A stretch of DNA of 64,000 bases. It comes from Streptomyces albus subsp. chlorinus. GTDB lineage: Bacteria; Actinomycetota; Actinomycetes; Streptomycetales; Streptomycetaceae. The notes under the pieces are model-generated. The model saw only the letters and a list, made by a program, of their open reading frames with translations. It made no database searches and was not told the DNA's origin. The stretch is taken from positions 7,363,378 through 7,427,377 of the forward strand of contig NZ_VJOK01000001.1 in assembly GCF_013302895.1 (NCBI RefSeq). Direction: 5' to 3'. Shown here in pieces: positions 50,853 to 59,652 of this stretch. Position numbers and translations under genes: made by a program. Each line of letters begins with the position of its first letter. Positions within the stretch are counted from its first letter, which is position 1.

Positions 50853-51029
50853 GGAGATCTCCTTCACGAGATGTCTCGTCGAATCCCGGATCGATGACGA
50901 GAACGCGAAGGTGACGGGAGACCGGCGGACACCCGGACGTTCGGTCTGTGTCCGGCCACCGGTCCATGTACGCCGACCCGCCCTCGAGGTCACCGGGATG
51001 TCCGCACACGCGGGGGCGCGCGCGGGCAA

Positions 51030-51200
51030 CGGGCAGGTCTTCGGACTCGCGGGCGCGCCTGCCGGTCGTCCGGCGGACCCCTACTGGCCGTCGCTTCCCG
51101 GACCCGTCGGGTCCAGTGCGTATGACGGCGGTCGTTCCCACTCACCGCTGCGGGGCAGTCCCGGAATCCCACCGGGTTCCCTCTTACGACGCTCCCGCCT
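51030..51200 (-). ncRNA. Cobalamin (B12) riboswitch upstream of metE
   Basis: Read on the minus strand, the leader holds the conserved core GGGACTGCCCCGCAGCGGT followed by a G-x-CACTGG-like element. It ends with the paired element GAGTCCGAAGACCTGCC (the B12-box region), all in the canonical order, preceded by the AGGGAACCCGGTGGGATTCC segment. The 3' end is about 178 nt before the metE start, leaving room for an expression platform that may mask the ribosome site. Limits are estimated to about 15 nt. Confidence 0.9.
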
Positions 51201-51527
51201 GGCGGACGGGGCGAACCAGTTGCCCGGCCAGCGTAGACGGTGAGCCGCGCACCTGGGTAGGGCGCTTCGCCCCGGGCGAGGCGAGGCGGGAGTGACCTGA
51301 GCGCATGGTCCGACCTCTTCGATGTCCTTCGCGACAGCACACTTCGAAGCGTGCCGTACTTCCGGGCCGAGCTGGTGCTGCCGACCGTCGAGGACGGTTT
51401 CGCGGACTGCGGACGCCGGATGGGGCATCGCCTGCCCTGGAAGCACGCGGCATCGGCTACGTTCCCGCCGTTTCCTGTGCCACACGGGTGAGGATCGGTC
51501 ACGGGCACCCCTGCCCGCGCGGACACC
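51201..51527. other. Region upstream of metE, no gene recognised
   Basis: It contains the metE promoter somewhere near 51200-51300 (minus strand). Beyond that several GC-rich frames are open, but no domain was recognised. Confidence 0.35.
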
Positions 51528-51644
51528 ATCCGTCACCGGCCACCTGCCCCCTGCGGCATGGCAACGGCACAGCGCCCTCGTCATGCTCGCCCTGGCCTTC
51601 CTGACCGCTCTCGCCGACGACGCGGTACCGCAGCCGCCCTGCCG
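51528..51644 (+). pseudogene. Possible C-terminal scrap of an IS701/IS4-type transposase
   Basis: The frame SVTGHLPPAAWQRHSALVM followed by LALAFLTALADDAV resembles the conserved end of streptomycete IS701/IS4 transposases (W..RH..L.MLA.AFL). Only about 35 residues fit, so this is tentative. Confidence 0.3.
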
Positions 51645-51706
51645 ATCCGCACCTGCCCGCCGGCATCAGCGACCCCCTCGCGTCGACCATCCCGGATATC
51701 CGCCAC

Positions 51707-53227
51707 CTACCAGGCATCGGCTACCCAGCTGCCGTGGAAGCCGAGGGGCACACGGCCGGGCAGGTGGATGCGGGCCAGAGGGTGGCCGGTGAAGTCCTGG
51801 GCGGCGAGGATGACGAGGTCGGTGGCGCCGCGGCCGGGGTCGTTGACGTAGGACAGGACGTAGCCGTCGTCCTCGTCGCGGGCGCCACGGCGGGGCACGA
51901 AGACGGGTTCGCTGACGGCCGCGCCCGTGGGGAAGCGGCGTACCTGGCGGGTGGAGCGCAGCATGTCGTGCTTGACGAGGCAGTTGGTGAACTTGGTGTC
52001 GGGGATGTGGCCGTCCACGGTTTCGTAGGCACGCCACATCTCGGCGGCGCTGGCGGTGTAGCCGTAGCGGTGGCGGCGGGTGGTGAGGTGTTCGTTGATG
52101 CGGGGGAACTCTTGGGGCAGGTCGTCGATGCGGGTGGCGGTGACATGGTTGCGGGGAACGTCGATGGTCCAGCGGTCCAGGGTGGGGGCGCCGGTGGCGG
52201 TGGGGCCGCCGCTGCCGAGGCCGGCGGCGTAGAAGGGGGTGGGCATGGAGGTGTACTCGATGACGAGGCGGTTGCCGTCGTCGTAGGCGTTGAGGGTGTG
52301 GGAGAAGTAGACGGGGTCGATGGAGAACCAGCGGACGTTTCCGCCTGTGCGGGGCATCACGCCCAGACGCATGGGGTGACGGGGATTCCACTCGTAGGGG
52401 ACGAGGGCACCGGCCCGGGCGGCTTGTTCGTCGAAGGTGAGGGGGACGTCGACGATGACGACATATTTTTCGGTGAGGGCGAAGTCGTGCATCATCGGGG
52501 CGTCCGCGACCGGGATGCGGTGGGTGCGGGTGAGGCGGCCGGTGCGGTCGATGACCAGATGCCGCACGTGGTCCCAGGTGGGGTAATAGGTCACCGCGTG
52601 GAGTTCGTCGGCGGCCGGATCGTACTTGGTGTGAGCGGTGAACGAGCCCGTGAGGGTGGAGCGGAAGTCGTGCGTGCGCAGGGTCGAGAGGTCGCCGTCC
52701 AGCTCGTAGGGCAGAGGGCCGCCCTCTTGCAGGGCGAGGACGCGGCCCTTGTAGCCGATGACGTGGGTGTTGCAGGCGAAGTCGTCCGGCGGGAGGGGGC
52801 CCGGGTAGGTTTCGCCGAGCTTTTCGGCGACCTGGGAGGAGCGGACCCAGCGGTTGCGGTACCACTCGGCGCGGCCGGCGCGCAGACGGACGCCGTGGAC
52901 CATGCCGTCGCCGAGCATCCAGTGGTGGGCGCGGGGATCTTCGAGGCCGAGGGCATTGGGGCCGGTGCGCAGGTAGCGGCCGTCGAGGTCACGGGGGATC
53001 TTTCCGGTGACGTCGAGGCCGAACGCGGTCAGCTCCTTGGTCGCGGGCGTGAACGCGCCTTCCAGGAACGGCAGGGCACCCCCGGACTTGCGGACGGGTG
53101 GGGTGGGGCCGGGTGGGGTGGCGGGGACGGCGGCTGTGGCGCGGCCTGTCGTTGACGCGGCTGCCGCACCCGAGACCGCGGCGAACACGCCTGTCTGCAA
53201 AACCCTGCGCCGTGACTGGCCCTTCAT
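51707..53227 (-). CDS. Tat-exported carotenoid cleavage oxygenase (RPE65/CCD family)
   Basis: The product has 506 residues. The N-terminus MKGQSRRRVLQTGVFAAV is a twin-arginine signal, with cleavage near ATAAVPA. The beta-propeller enzyme domain follows. The four iron-binding His are visible in FTAHTKYDP, APMMHDFALTEKY, YFSHTLNAYDDG and the final GFHGSWVADAW. It should cleave carotenoid or stilbene-type double bonds with O2, outside the cytoplasm. Two adjacent ATGs (53230, 53227) are possible; GGGAG is better spaced for the second. Carotenoid or apocarotenoid genes are not nearby. Export of a CCD enzyme is unusual and suggests an extracellular substrate. Confidence 0.88.
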   Translation of the reverse strand: MKGQSRRRVLQTGVFAAVSGAAAASTTGRATAAVPATPPGPTPPVRKSGGALPFLEGAFTPATKELTAFGLDVTGKIPRDLDGRYLRTGPNALGLEDPRAHHWMLGDGMVHGVRLRAGRAEWYRNRWVRSSQVAEKLGETYPGPLPPDDFACNTHVIGYKGRVLALQEGGPLPYELDGDLSTLRTHDFRSTLTGSFTAHTKYDPAADELHAVTYYPTWDHVRHLVIDRTGRLTRTHRIPVADAPMMHDFALTEKYVVIVDVPLTFDEQAARAGALVPYEWNPRHPMRLGVMPRTGGNVRWFSIDPVYFSHTLNAYDDGNRLVIEYTSMPTPFYAAGLGSGGPTATGAPTLDRWTIDVPRNHVTATRIDDLPQEFPRINEHLTTRRHRYGYTASAAEMWRAYETVDGHIPDTKFTNCLVKHDMLRSTRQVRRFPTGAAVSEPVFVPRRGARDEDDGYVLSYVNDPGRGATDLVILAAQDFTGHPLARIHLPGRVPLGFHGSWVADAW

Positions 53228-53357
53228 CATCACTCCCGTCCGCCGGTTCAGGCACCGGCCGCCCCGAAGTCCCGGCTGTGCGCTGCGCTGTGGGGTCCAT
53301 CTTGGAGCGCGGAGAGGGCAAGGGCAGGAGGGGTAGAGCCCGGAAAACGGGGTGGTC

Positions 53358-53745
53358 TCAGGTACACCCCGGCCAGGCGACACCAGCGCGCAGCATGGAC
53401 CGTGAAAAAGGGCGGGGACACCGGGAACACGCCACGGCGAAGCCGGCCTTTCGCGCTCTTTCCGGTGCCGTGCCGTTGCCATAGTCCCCGAGGGCGTACC
53501 TGGAGCGCGCGCGGGATGGCCAGGTGACCTTGTAGTCGCCTGCCCGCGGCACATCGAAGGTGCAAAGCGACGTCCAGGTCTCCTCACGGGTGAGGAACAC
53601 GTCGGCTCCCGGATCGGTGAGACCTGGGGCGCCCGGCCCGGTGACGTCGCACTCCGGGCCCGGCGACCGGCCCGGGTACGTGACCCGGACCGTCTTCCCG
53701 TTCTCCGGCCCGATCCGCAGGATGACGGTGTCGTCGTTGGCGAAC
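53358..53745 (-). pseudogene. 3' fragment of a gene for a secreted/membrane protein, cut by IS630
   Basis: DDTVILRIGPENGKTVRVTY, PECDVTGPGAPGLTDPGAD, TSLCTFDVPRAGDYKVTW and YALGDYGNGTAPERARKAG form a plausible extracellular beta-rich domain with paired Cys. The frame then continues into a low-complexity tail. Its upstream part is replaced at about 53745 by the IS630 transposase remnant, so the start is lost. The family is not known to me. Confidence 0.5.
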
Positions 53746-54650
53746 TGATGGTCGGTGTCCACTGCTTCCTGGAGGCCCGCTTGGACGGCCTGTCCGACGA
53801 GCCGCGCTCCGACGCTCCCCGGAGGATTTCCGCCGAGCACGTGGAAGCGGCCATCGCCGCCGCCTTGGAGCGCACCCCCCCAAGACGCCACGCACTGGTC
53901 GCGGGCATCCATGGCGGCCGAGAGCGGACTGTCGAAGTCCACCGTGGGGCGGATCTGGAGAACCTTCGGCCTCAAGCTGCACCAGGTCGATACCTTCAAG
54001 CTGTCCAACGATCCCCAGTTCATCGACAAGGTCCGCGACATCGTCGGCCTCTACCTCGACCCGCCGGAGAAGGCGCTGGTTCTCTGCGTGGACGAGGAGA
54101 GCCAGATCCAAGCATGGGACCGCTCGGCACCGGTCCTGCCGACGATGCCGGGGATGTGCCCGAGCGGCGCACCCACGACTCCTTGCGGCGCGGCATCACT
54201 ATTCTGCTCGCCGCTCTCGCCGTGGCCACCGGCGAGGTGATCGGCTCCCTTTCACCACCGTCACCGGGCGGCAGACTACGAGAAGTTCCTCGCCAAGCTG
54301 GACAAGGAGGTCCCCGCCCAGCCCGACGTCCACCTGGTCTGCGACAGTCGCTGCACCCGCACAGCACCGACGGTCCGCACGTGGCTGGTGCAATCCCCGC
54401 TTCACATGCACTTCACCCCGGCATACCCGTCCTGGCTCAACCCGGTCGAGCGTTGGTTCGGGCTGCCGACGGACACGTGGATGCGGCGCGGGGTCCATAT
54501 GAACCTCCAGGCCCTGGAGCGAGACATCCGGGCCTGGATCGCACAGGGGAACGAGGACCCGAAGCCCTTCGCCCGGGCAAAGGACGCCGACCAGATCCCG
54601 CAGCGACTCGCCTCCTATTTTGATCAAATTCCCGGCGCGGGACGCCAAGA
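53746..54650 (+). mobile_element. IS630-family transposase, frameshifted remnant
   Basis: Pieces of one DDE transposase follow in order in three frames: FLEARLDGLSDEPRSDAPRR; THWSRASMAAESGLSKSTVG; FKLSNDPQFIDKVRDIVGLY; ALVLCVDEESQIQAWDRSAP (first Asp); ATGEVIGS; VHLVCDS; PSWLNPVERWFG (Glu); DIRAWIAQGNEDPKPFARAK. At least three frameshifts make it inactive. Gene order and length (about 300 codons) are otherwise complete. Terminal repeats and the TA target duplication were not identified. It interrupts the secreted-protein gene to its left. Confidence 0.85.
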
Positions 54651-54792
54651 CGCCCGCAGGCAGGAACCGAGTCACCCGGCACCCGACCCGAGGAAAGAAC
54701 CTCATGAGTGCCCAGACGCCCTGACGCCCTCGCCGGCTCCCACACATCTGCTTGGCGCGCACGACGGGCCCTGCCCGGTAGGTGCGTCAAGG

Positions 54793-55185
54793 TCACCCGG
54801 TGAGCTGGGTCGCGACCGCGTCGCGGTCGATGAGTGACCAGACCTGCGCGATGCGCCCGACCCGGAACCGGTAGAAGACGTGCTCGCCAAACGAGACGCG
54901 CCGCCCGGTCGGCGCGCGGCCGAAGAACGTTCCGGTGGGTGTGCAGTCGAACCACAGGCGGCACGCCACGACGTCGTCATTGGTGAGCAGCAGGTGCGCG
55001 TCGAAGCGTAGGTCCGGGACAGCCCTGATGTCCGCCGCGATCATGTCGGCGTACTCCTGACGGGTGAGCACCTTGTCGTTGTAAGTGAGCTCGTCGTGGA
55101 CGAACTCATCCAGGTCGCTGAACCGCCGGTCGTTCAGCGCGTCGAGGTAGGCCAGGTACCGTGTCTCCAGGCTCGCGTGGGGCAC
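54793..55185 (-). CDS. SnoaL-like nuclear transport factor 2 fold protein
   Basis: The product is 130 residues. YLAYLDALNDRRFSDLDEFV, DIRAVPDLRFDAHLLLTNDD and FYRFRVGRIAQVWSLIDRDA are the pattern of SnoaL/ester-cyclase-like NTF2-fold proteins. Some cyclise polyketides, while many have unknown roles. GTG 55185 has AAAGGAG seven bases upstream. It stands alone among gene fragments and seems intact. Confidence 0.85.
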   Translation of the reverse strand: MPHASLETRYLAYLDALNDRRFSDLDEFVHDELTYNDKVLTRQEYADMIAADIRAVPDLRFDAHLLLTNDDVVACRLWFDCTPTGTFFGRAPTGRRVSFGEHVFYRFRVGRIAQVWSLIDRDAVATQLTG

Positions 55186-55262
55186 GGAGTCTCCTTTCGA
55201 GAGTGGTCTGTGGTCGAGGACCAGGAGACCCAGGATGTTCAGCTGCTGGGAAGCACGCGTGG

Positions 55263-55445
55263 TCAGAGCAGGCCGAGCTGGTCGGCGAAAGCCGTGATGT
55301 CCTCGGCGAGGAGCTCGGGCTCCCGCAGGGCAGCGGAGTGCCCGCCCCTGGCATCGTCGTCCAGTGGCGCACGTCGAAGAACCGCTCGCCGAACCGGCAC
55401 AGCACCAATGCAAGCTCACGGGGGAAGAGTGCCACAGCGGTCGGG
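55263..55445 (-). pseudogene. C-terminal fragment of an epoxide hydrolase
   Basis: FPRELALVLCRFGERFFDVR, HWTTMPGAG and, after a one- or two-base shift, GGHSAALREPELLAEDITAF followed by ADQLGLL and stop. This is the end of the alpha/beta-fold epoxide hydrolase family, including the catalytic His (GGH). The N-terminal ~330 residues are absent. Confidence 0.6.
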
Positions 55446-55859
55446 CTGGTTCGTCCGCCCCGCCGCGCAGCCAAGCACGATCCGGCACCGCTGAGCCAGG
55501 GCCTGCGCGGACGTCGCCCGTCGCGACCAGCGCACCAGCGTCTCACGGCTCATCGTCGACCAACGTCAACCCGGCCATCGACCGTCCCGTACGCGCCACG
55601 CAGGCAACGCTACACACATCCACCGATCTTCAGGCACAGGACACTTGATCGTCCTGCCCGGCCGGCGAACCGCTGGGCCCTCGTCCCGGTTCCGTACCCG
55701 GGGTGTCCTCTGGTCCCTGTCGGTTGCCTCGTTGCCAATGCTTTTGCGCGCGCTGTCCCTCATTCCAGAGAGCCTCCCCAAGGAGCGGCGGCGACCCGGC
55801 GGTGCCGGAGCCATCCTGCGGGCCGGCCGGTCCGTGCTCACCGATGGCGTCGACGTGGA

Positions 55860-56410
55860 CTGCACACCCTCGCCCTTGTCCTCACCTGCGGTGCGCTGTC
55901 CCGCTACATCGCCGGATCGGCGTTCCGGCCCCAGAACGTTCTCGGCCTCACCGTGGACCAGGCATCCGTCGCCTTCTTACTCGGTGCCCTGACCGCGACC
56001 CGCTCCAGCACCGCCAACACCAAACTGGCCGGTCGCTATCCCCCACGACTGCTGCTGCGCATCGGCCTGGCCACGATGCCGGCCGCCATCACGGCAGCAC
56101 TGCTGATCAGCCTCGCTCGCCAGCCAGCTCAACCGGGTCTTCGCTCCCGGGCTCACCGGGATCGCCTCCCTCGGCATCGGCCGGGTTTTCGGCACCGGCC
56201 ACGGCGCTCGCCCTTGAGCGGGTCCCGCACGCGGCCGGAACCGGCTCGGCCGTACTCGGAACCGTGCAGGGCATCCTCGGCGGTGGCGCCTCACCGCTCG
56301 TCGGCCTGGGCGGCGAGGACACCGCCGTCCCGCTTTTCGCCGGCATGGCCGACTGCTCCCTGACCGCCGCGCTCGCACTGCCGCTCACCCGGGGTGGCAC
56401 CGTCTCGCCG
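55860..56410 (+). pseudogene. Fragment of a Bcr/CflA-type MFS drug exporter
   Basis: TLALVLTCGALSRYIAGSAF, RPQNVLGLTVDQASVAFLLG and LAGRYPPRLLLRIGLA, then in a shifted frame ALALERVPHAAGTGSAVLGT and VQGILGGGASPLVGLGG with ALALPLTR. This is the second half of a Bcr-like exporter with one frameshift. The first ~180 residues are missing. Confidence 0.65.
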
Positions 56411-56419
56411 CATCCGCGC

Positions 56420-56653
56420 GATAGCCCCTGTGCGGGACGGATCCGGATCGTCGAGCAGCTCGGCACGCGCCGTCTTGCGGTCTGCCGCGGCCAGCGCCTG
56501 GTAGTCACCGTGCTGGGTGAGGTGTTCGCGGTTTCGGTCGATGAGTGCGTAGTACTCCTCGGCCTGCTCCGCGGTCAGGCCACGCAACGTCAACCCGGCG
56601 ACTGCTGTTTCGATTTCAAGAAAGGCGCGTTTGCCGTGATGCCCGTGGGCCAT
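56420..56653 (-). pseudogene. N-terminal fragment of a GNAT acetyltransferase
   Basis: ATG 56653 opens MAHGHHGKRAFLEIETAVAG and LTLRGLTAEQAEEYYALIDR, NREHLTQHGDYQALAAADRK: the start of RimJ/RimL-like N-acetyltransferases. After about 70 residues it abuts the MFS fragment coded on the other strand, and the acetyl-CoA binding domain is absent. The two truncated genes therefore meet at one junction near 56415. Confidence 0.6.
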
Positions 56654-57207
56654 GCCGGTTGATCCTACGGCGGGAGCTGGACTTCCTGCCATGGCTTGCC
56701 ATGGCCTTTCGGCAGCGCCACGCGGGTGGACTGCCGTTCAGCCGTCAGGCAGATGCGGGTGCGGATGCTGTCCCGGGGGAGCACGATCGGGCGGCCGAAC
56801 TGGGTGCGGTCTCCGACGGCCGGTCACACGCCGCGCCACCAGGCACAGCGGTTGCCGAACGGCCGTGCCATACCCACGTCGAAGAGCCCGGTGCAACGTG
56901 TACGTACCGTCCCTCGGCCTCTTCCGGGGGTGGCGGCGCCCCTCCGCGACCTCTCCATTTCGAATGGATCTCGTGCGGTAGGTACGGACGGCTCGTGTGG
57001 AGGTCACATCACCGCGTCGGTTCACAGCGGACCCGCGGTGATGCCCAGTTCGCGCACGGCAGGCCCACCCGGGCGAGCCGTGCACCCCTGCGGTTCCCTC
57101 TGTGCTCACAGGTACGCCACACGCATGCGTTGAGTACCGGGCCCCAGGGTCCAGCCCCGGGGCTCCGGTCCCAGGCCCCGGGGCTCCGGTCCCGGGGGAG
57201 AAAGATC
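56654..57207. other. 554 bp without a recognised gene
   Basis: The region lies between the GNAT fragment and the lacI-type gene. Open frames exist on both strands but show no domain. The right end carries a GC-rich repeat listed separately. Confidence 0.4.
57152..57192. repeat. Two tandem ~21-bp GC palindromic units
   Basis: CCCCGGGGCTCCGGTCCC occurs twice, head to tail, three bases apart. Each holds the palindrome CCCCGGGG. It lies just beyond the lacI-type stop and may act as its terminator. Confidence 0.5.
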
Positions 57208-58200
57208 TCAGCCGCCCGACATCGGCAGTTCTCGGGGGCGTCCCGTCGAAGCCCGCGTCAGGAGTTCGACGGGCAGGAGCTGGTGGGCGGCGCTCCGGCT
57301 TTCGGAGGCCACCAGGCTCAGGACGTGTTCCACGGTGCGCCGTCCGGCTTCGGCGGCCGGCACATGCAGGGCTGTGACATCGGGCATGGCCAGCCCTGCC
57401 GCGGAAAGATCGTCGGCGCATGCCAGGCTGAGGTCCTCCGGGGTGCTGAGGCCCAGCATGGTCAGCCGGTGCAGTAGGCCGAGCAGCAGCGTGCTGTTGT
57501 AGGCGATCACGGCCGTGCACCCGGCATCGAGGACTGTTTCCACGGTGCGGGCGCCGGCTTCGAACTCCGGAGGGAAGGGGCCGAGAGGAAGTATCGCGCA
57601 GTCCGGAACGGCTTCGCGCAGGCGGCGCAGTCGCCGGGGGTCCAGCCAGGAACCCGTGGGGCCCCCGAGGTAGGCGATCTTGCGATGGCCGAGTCCGGCG
57701 AGATGGGTGCCGAGGCGTCCCACTCCGTCGGGAGTGTCGATGATGACGGAATCCACCCCGCGTACCCGGCGGTTGAGCGTCACCAGCGGCAACGACCGGG
57801 CGAACCGGGCCAGTTGGGAGGCGGGGGAGCGGGGGCCGGCGGCGGCGAACCCGTCCACGCGGTCCGCCAGCCGGTCGAACAGTGCCGTCTCGCGCTCGGG
57901 CGAGCTGTCGGTCACCGCGACGATCAGCTCGTACCCTGCCTCCTCCGCCGCCTCCTGGGCACCGGCGATGATGGGTGCGAAGAACGGGTTGGCCAGTGTG
58001 GGGACGCTGAAGGCGAGCAGCCCGGTCCTGCCGGTGACCAGGGCGCGGGCGGCGGGGTGGTGGCGGTAGCCCAGCCGGTCGGCCGCGGCCAGCACGCGGG
58101 CGCGGGTGGCTTCGGAGATCAGCTCCGGATTGCTCAGCGCGCGGGAAACGGTGGACGCCGAGACGCCCGCCGCCTGGGCCACGTCCTTCAGCCGCACCAT
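57208..58200 (-). CDS. LacI-family regulator of the adenine uptake/deamination genes
   Basis: The product is 330 residues. The LacI DNA-binding head is VRLKDVAQAAGVSASTVSRA followed by the hinge helix region (DRLGYRHHPAARAL). The sugar/purine-binding periplasmic-protein-like core follows (LLAFSVPTLANPFFAPIIAG, ... ACADDLSAAGLAMPDVTALH). ATG 58200 has AAGGAGG upstream. It is divergent from the purine permease gene with LacI-type operators in the 98-bp gap, so it most likely represses that operon with a purine as effector (inference). Confidence 0.92.
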   Translation of the reverse strand: MVRLKDVAQAAGVSASTVSRALSNPELISEATRARVLAAADRLGYRHHPAARALVTGRTGLLAFSVPTLANPFFAPIIAGAQEAAEEAGYELIVAVTDSSPERETALFDRLADRVDGFAAAGPRSPASQLARFARSLPLVTLNRRVRGVDSVIIDTPDGVGRLGTHLAGLGHRKIAYLGGPTGSWLDPRRLRRLREAVPDCAILPLGPFPPEFEAGARTVETVLDAGCTAVIAYNSTLLLGLLHRLTMLGLSTPEDLSLACADDLSAAGLAMPDVTALHVPAAEAGRRTVEHVLSLVASESRSAAHQLLPVELLTRASTGRPRELPMSGG

Positions 58201-58254
58201 CCTGTGCCGCCTCCTTGAACTCTTTACAGCTCCTGGGCTCGCCCGTAGCCTACC

Positions 58255-58282
58255 GTGCAAACGCGTGCTGCAAGCGATTGCA
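58255..58282. promoter_or_regulatory. LacI-type operators before the adenine operon
   Basis: TGCAAGCGATTGCA (58269-58282) is a palindrome with TGCAA/TTGCA arms, the standard LacI-family pattern. Immediately before it TGCAAACGCGTGC (from 58255) gives a second, weaker half-matching site. Both lie between lacI and the permease, 17-44 bp before the permease ATG. Confidence 0.65.
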
Positions 58283-58298
58283 CGATTGAGGAGCGGTG

Positions 58299-59639
58299 AT
58301 GGAGACGGAAACCGCGTTGGAAGGCAAGTCCGGGGACACCTCCAGAATCGACCGGATATTCCGGTTGCGGGAGCGCGGCACCTCTGTCCGCAGGGAAGTG
58401 CTCGCCGGAGTGAGCATGTTCCTCGCCTCGGCCTACGTGGTCGTCGTGGTCCCCGGCATGCTCACGGCGGCCGGCGTGCCCCACGCGGTGGCGACCACGG
58501 CCGTGATCGTCTCCACGGTCCTCGCCACCGTGTTCATGGGCCTCTACGCCAACCTGCCGTTCGTCCTGGCACCCGGTCTGGGCGGCGTGGCTCTGGTGGC
58601 GGTGACCCTGATCCAGCACGCGCATGTGCCGTATCCCGTGGCGATGGGCATGGTGTTCTGGTCGGGTGTGGCGTTCCTGCTGTTGACCCTGCTCGGGGTG
58701 CGCCAGCTCGTCACCCGCGTCATTCCCGACTGTGTACGACTGGCGATCGGTTCCGGTATCGGTCTCTACATCGCGATGCTGGGGTTCCGCTCGGCAGGTC
58801 TGATCGACTTCGGCCCGACCGGCATGAAACTGGGCGACCTCGGCTCCGCCGCAGGTCTGCTGGCCCTCGCGGGTCTGGTCCTGGTCACCGCCCTCTCCTC
58901 GCGCAAGGTCCCCGGCGCCCTGCTCATCACGATGGCGGTGCTGACCGTCGCGGCGGTTCCCCTCGGTGTCGCCGAGCTGCCGGACTCCTGGTTCGAACTT
59001 CCGGGTGGCCTCGGCCCGGTCGCCTTCCACGTGGACCTGCTGGGTGCGCTCAAGCCCGCGTATCTGCCCTACTTGTTCGCTCTCTTCGCCGCCGAGTTCT
59101 TCTCCACCACGGGTGTGGTGATGGCGGTGGGGGAGCGGATCGGCCTCGCTGACGACAAGGGGCAGATCCCGAGCCTCAACAAGCCCTTTCTGGTCGACTC
59201 GGTCAGCGTGATCGGCGGCTCCGCGGTGGGCGGCCCGAGCATGACGACGTACCTGGAGTCCGCGGCCGGTTCCGACAGCGGCGGCCGTACGGGTCTCACT
59301 TCGGTGGTGACCGGCGGGCTGTTCTCGGTGCTCCTGCTGTTCACTCCGCTCGCGACGATGATCCCGTCGGCCGCGACGGCACCGGTGCTGATCTTCATCG
59401 GGATGTCGATGCTGGCCGGGCTGCGGAAGATCGACATGTCGGACCCCACCGACGGCATCCCGGCCGCACTGGTGGTGGCCGCCACGCTGTTCTGGGGCAA
59501 CTTCGGCACCGGCATCGCCGCCGGCCTGACCGGATACGTACTGATCAAAGCCGCCGCAGGACGCTTCAAGGAGATCCACGTCGGCCTGTGGATCATGCTG
59601 CCGTTCCTCCTCTACTTCTTCGTCAACTCCGTCCACTGA
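58299..59639 (+). CDS. AzgA-type purine permease (NCS2 family)
   Basis: The product is 446 residues with about 12-14 membrane helices. SMFLASAYVVVVVPGMLTAA near the start, LPFVLAPGLGG in helix 3 and the C-terminal SAVGGPSMTTYLESAAG and PTDGIPAALVVAATLFWGN are hallmarks of the AzgA (adenine/guanine/hypoxanthine) branch. Its partner gene, adenine deaminase, starts 13 bp after its stop, so adenine is the best substrate. ATG 58299 has GAGGAGC upstream; the GTG one codon before is equally possible. Confidence 0.92.
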   Translation: METETALEGKSGDTSRIDRIFRLRERGTSVRREVLAGVSMFLASAYVVVVVPGMLTAAGVPHAVATTAVIVSTVLATVFMGLYANLPFVLAPGLGGVALVAVTLIQHAHVPYPVAMGMVFWSGVAFLLLTLLGVRQLVTRVIPDCVRLAIGSGIGLYIAMLGFRSAGLIDFGPTGMKLGDLGSAAGLLALAGLVLVTALSSRKVPGALLITMAVLTVAAVPLGVAELPDSWFELPGGLGPVAFHVDLLGALKPAYLPYLFALFAAEFFSTTGVVMAVGERIGLADDKGQIPSLNKPFLVDSVSVIGGSAVGGPSMTTYLESAAGSDSGGRTGLTSVVTGGLFSVLLLFTPLATMIPSAATAPVLIFIGMSMLAGLRKIDMSDPTDGIPAALVVAATLFWGNFGTGIAAGLTGYVLIKAAAGRFKEIHVGLWIMLPFLLYFFVNSVH

Positions 59640-59652
59640 TCGGAAGCGCACC

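Noticed and set aside
48534..51029. Longer metE start
   Set aside because: The extra 59 codons lie in the riboswitch leader. GTG 50852 has a strong ribosome site and gives the family length.
57152..57192. Repeat pair as a CRISPR
   Set aside because: Only two copies with a three-base gap; better explained as a terminator or slippage repeat.
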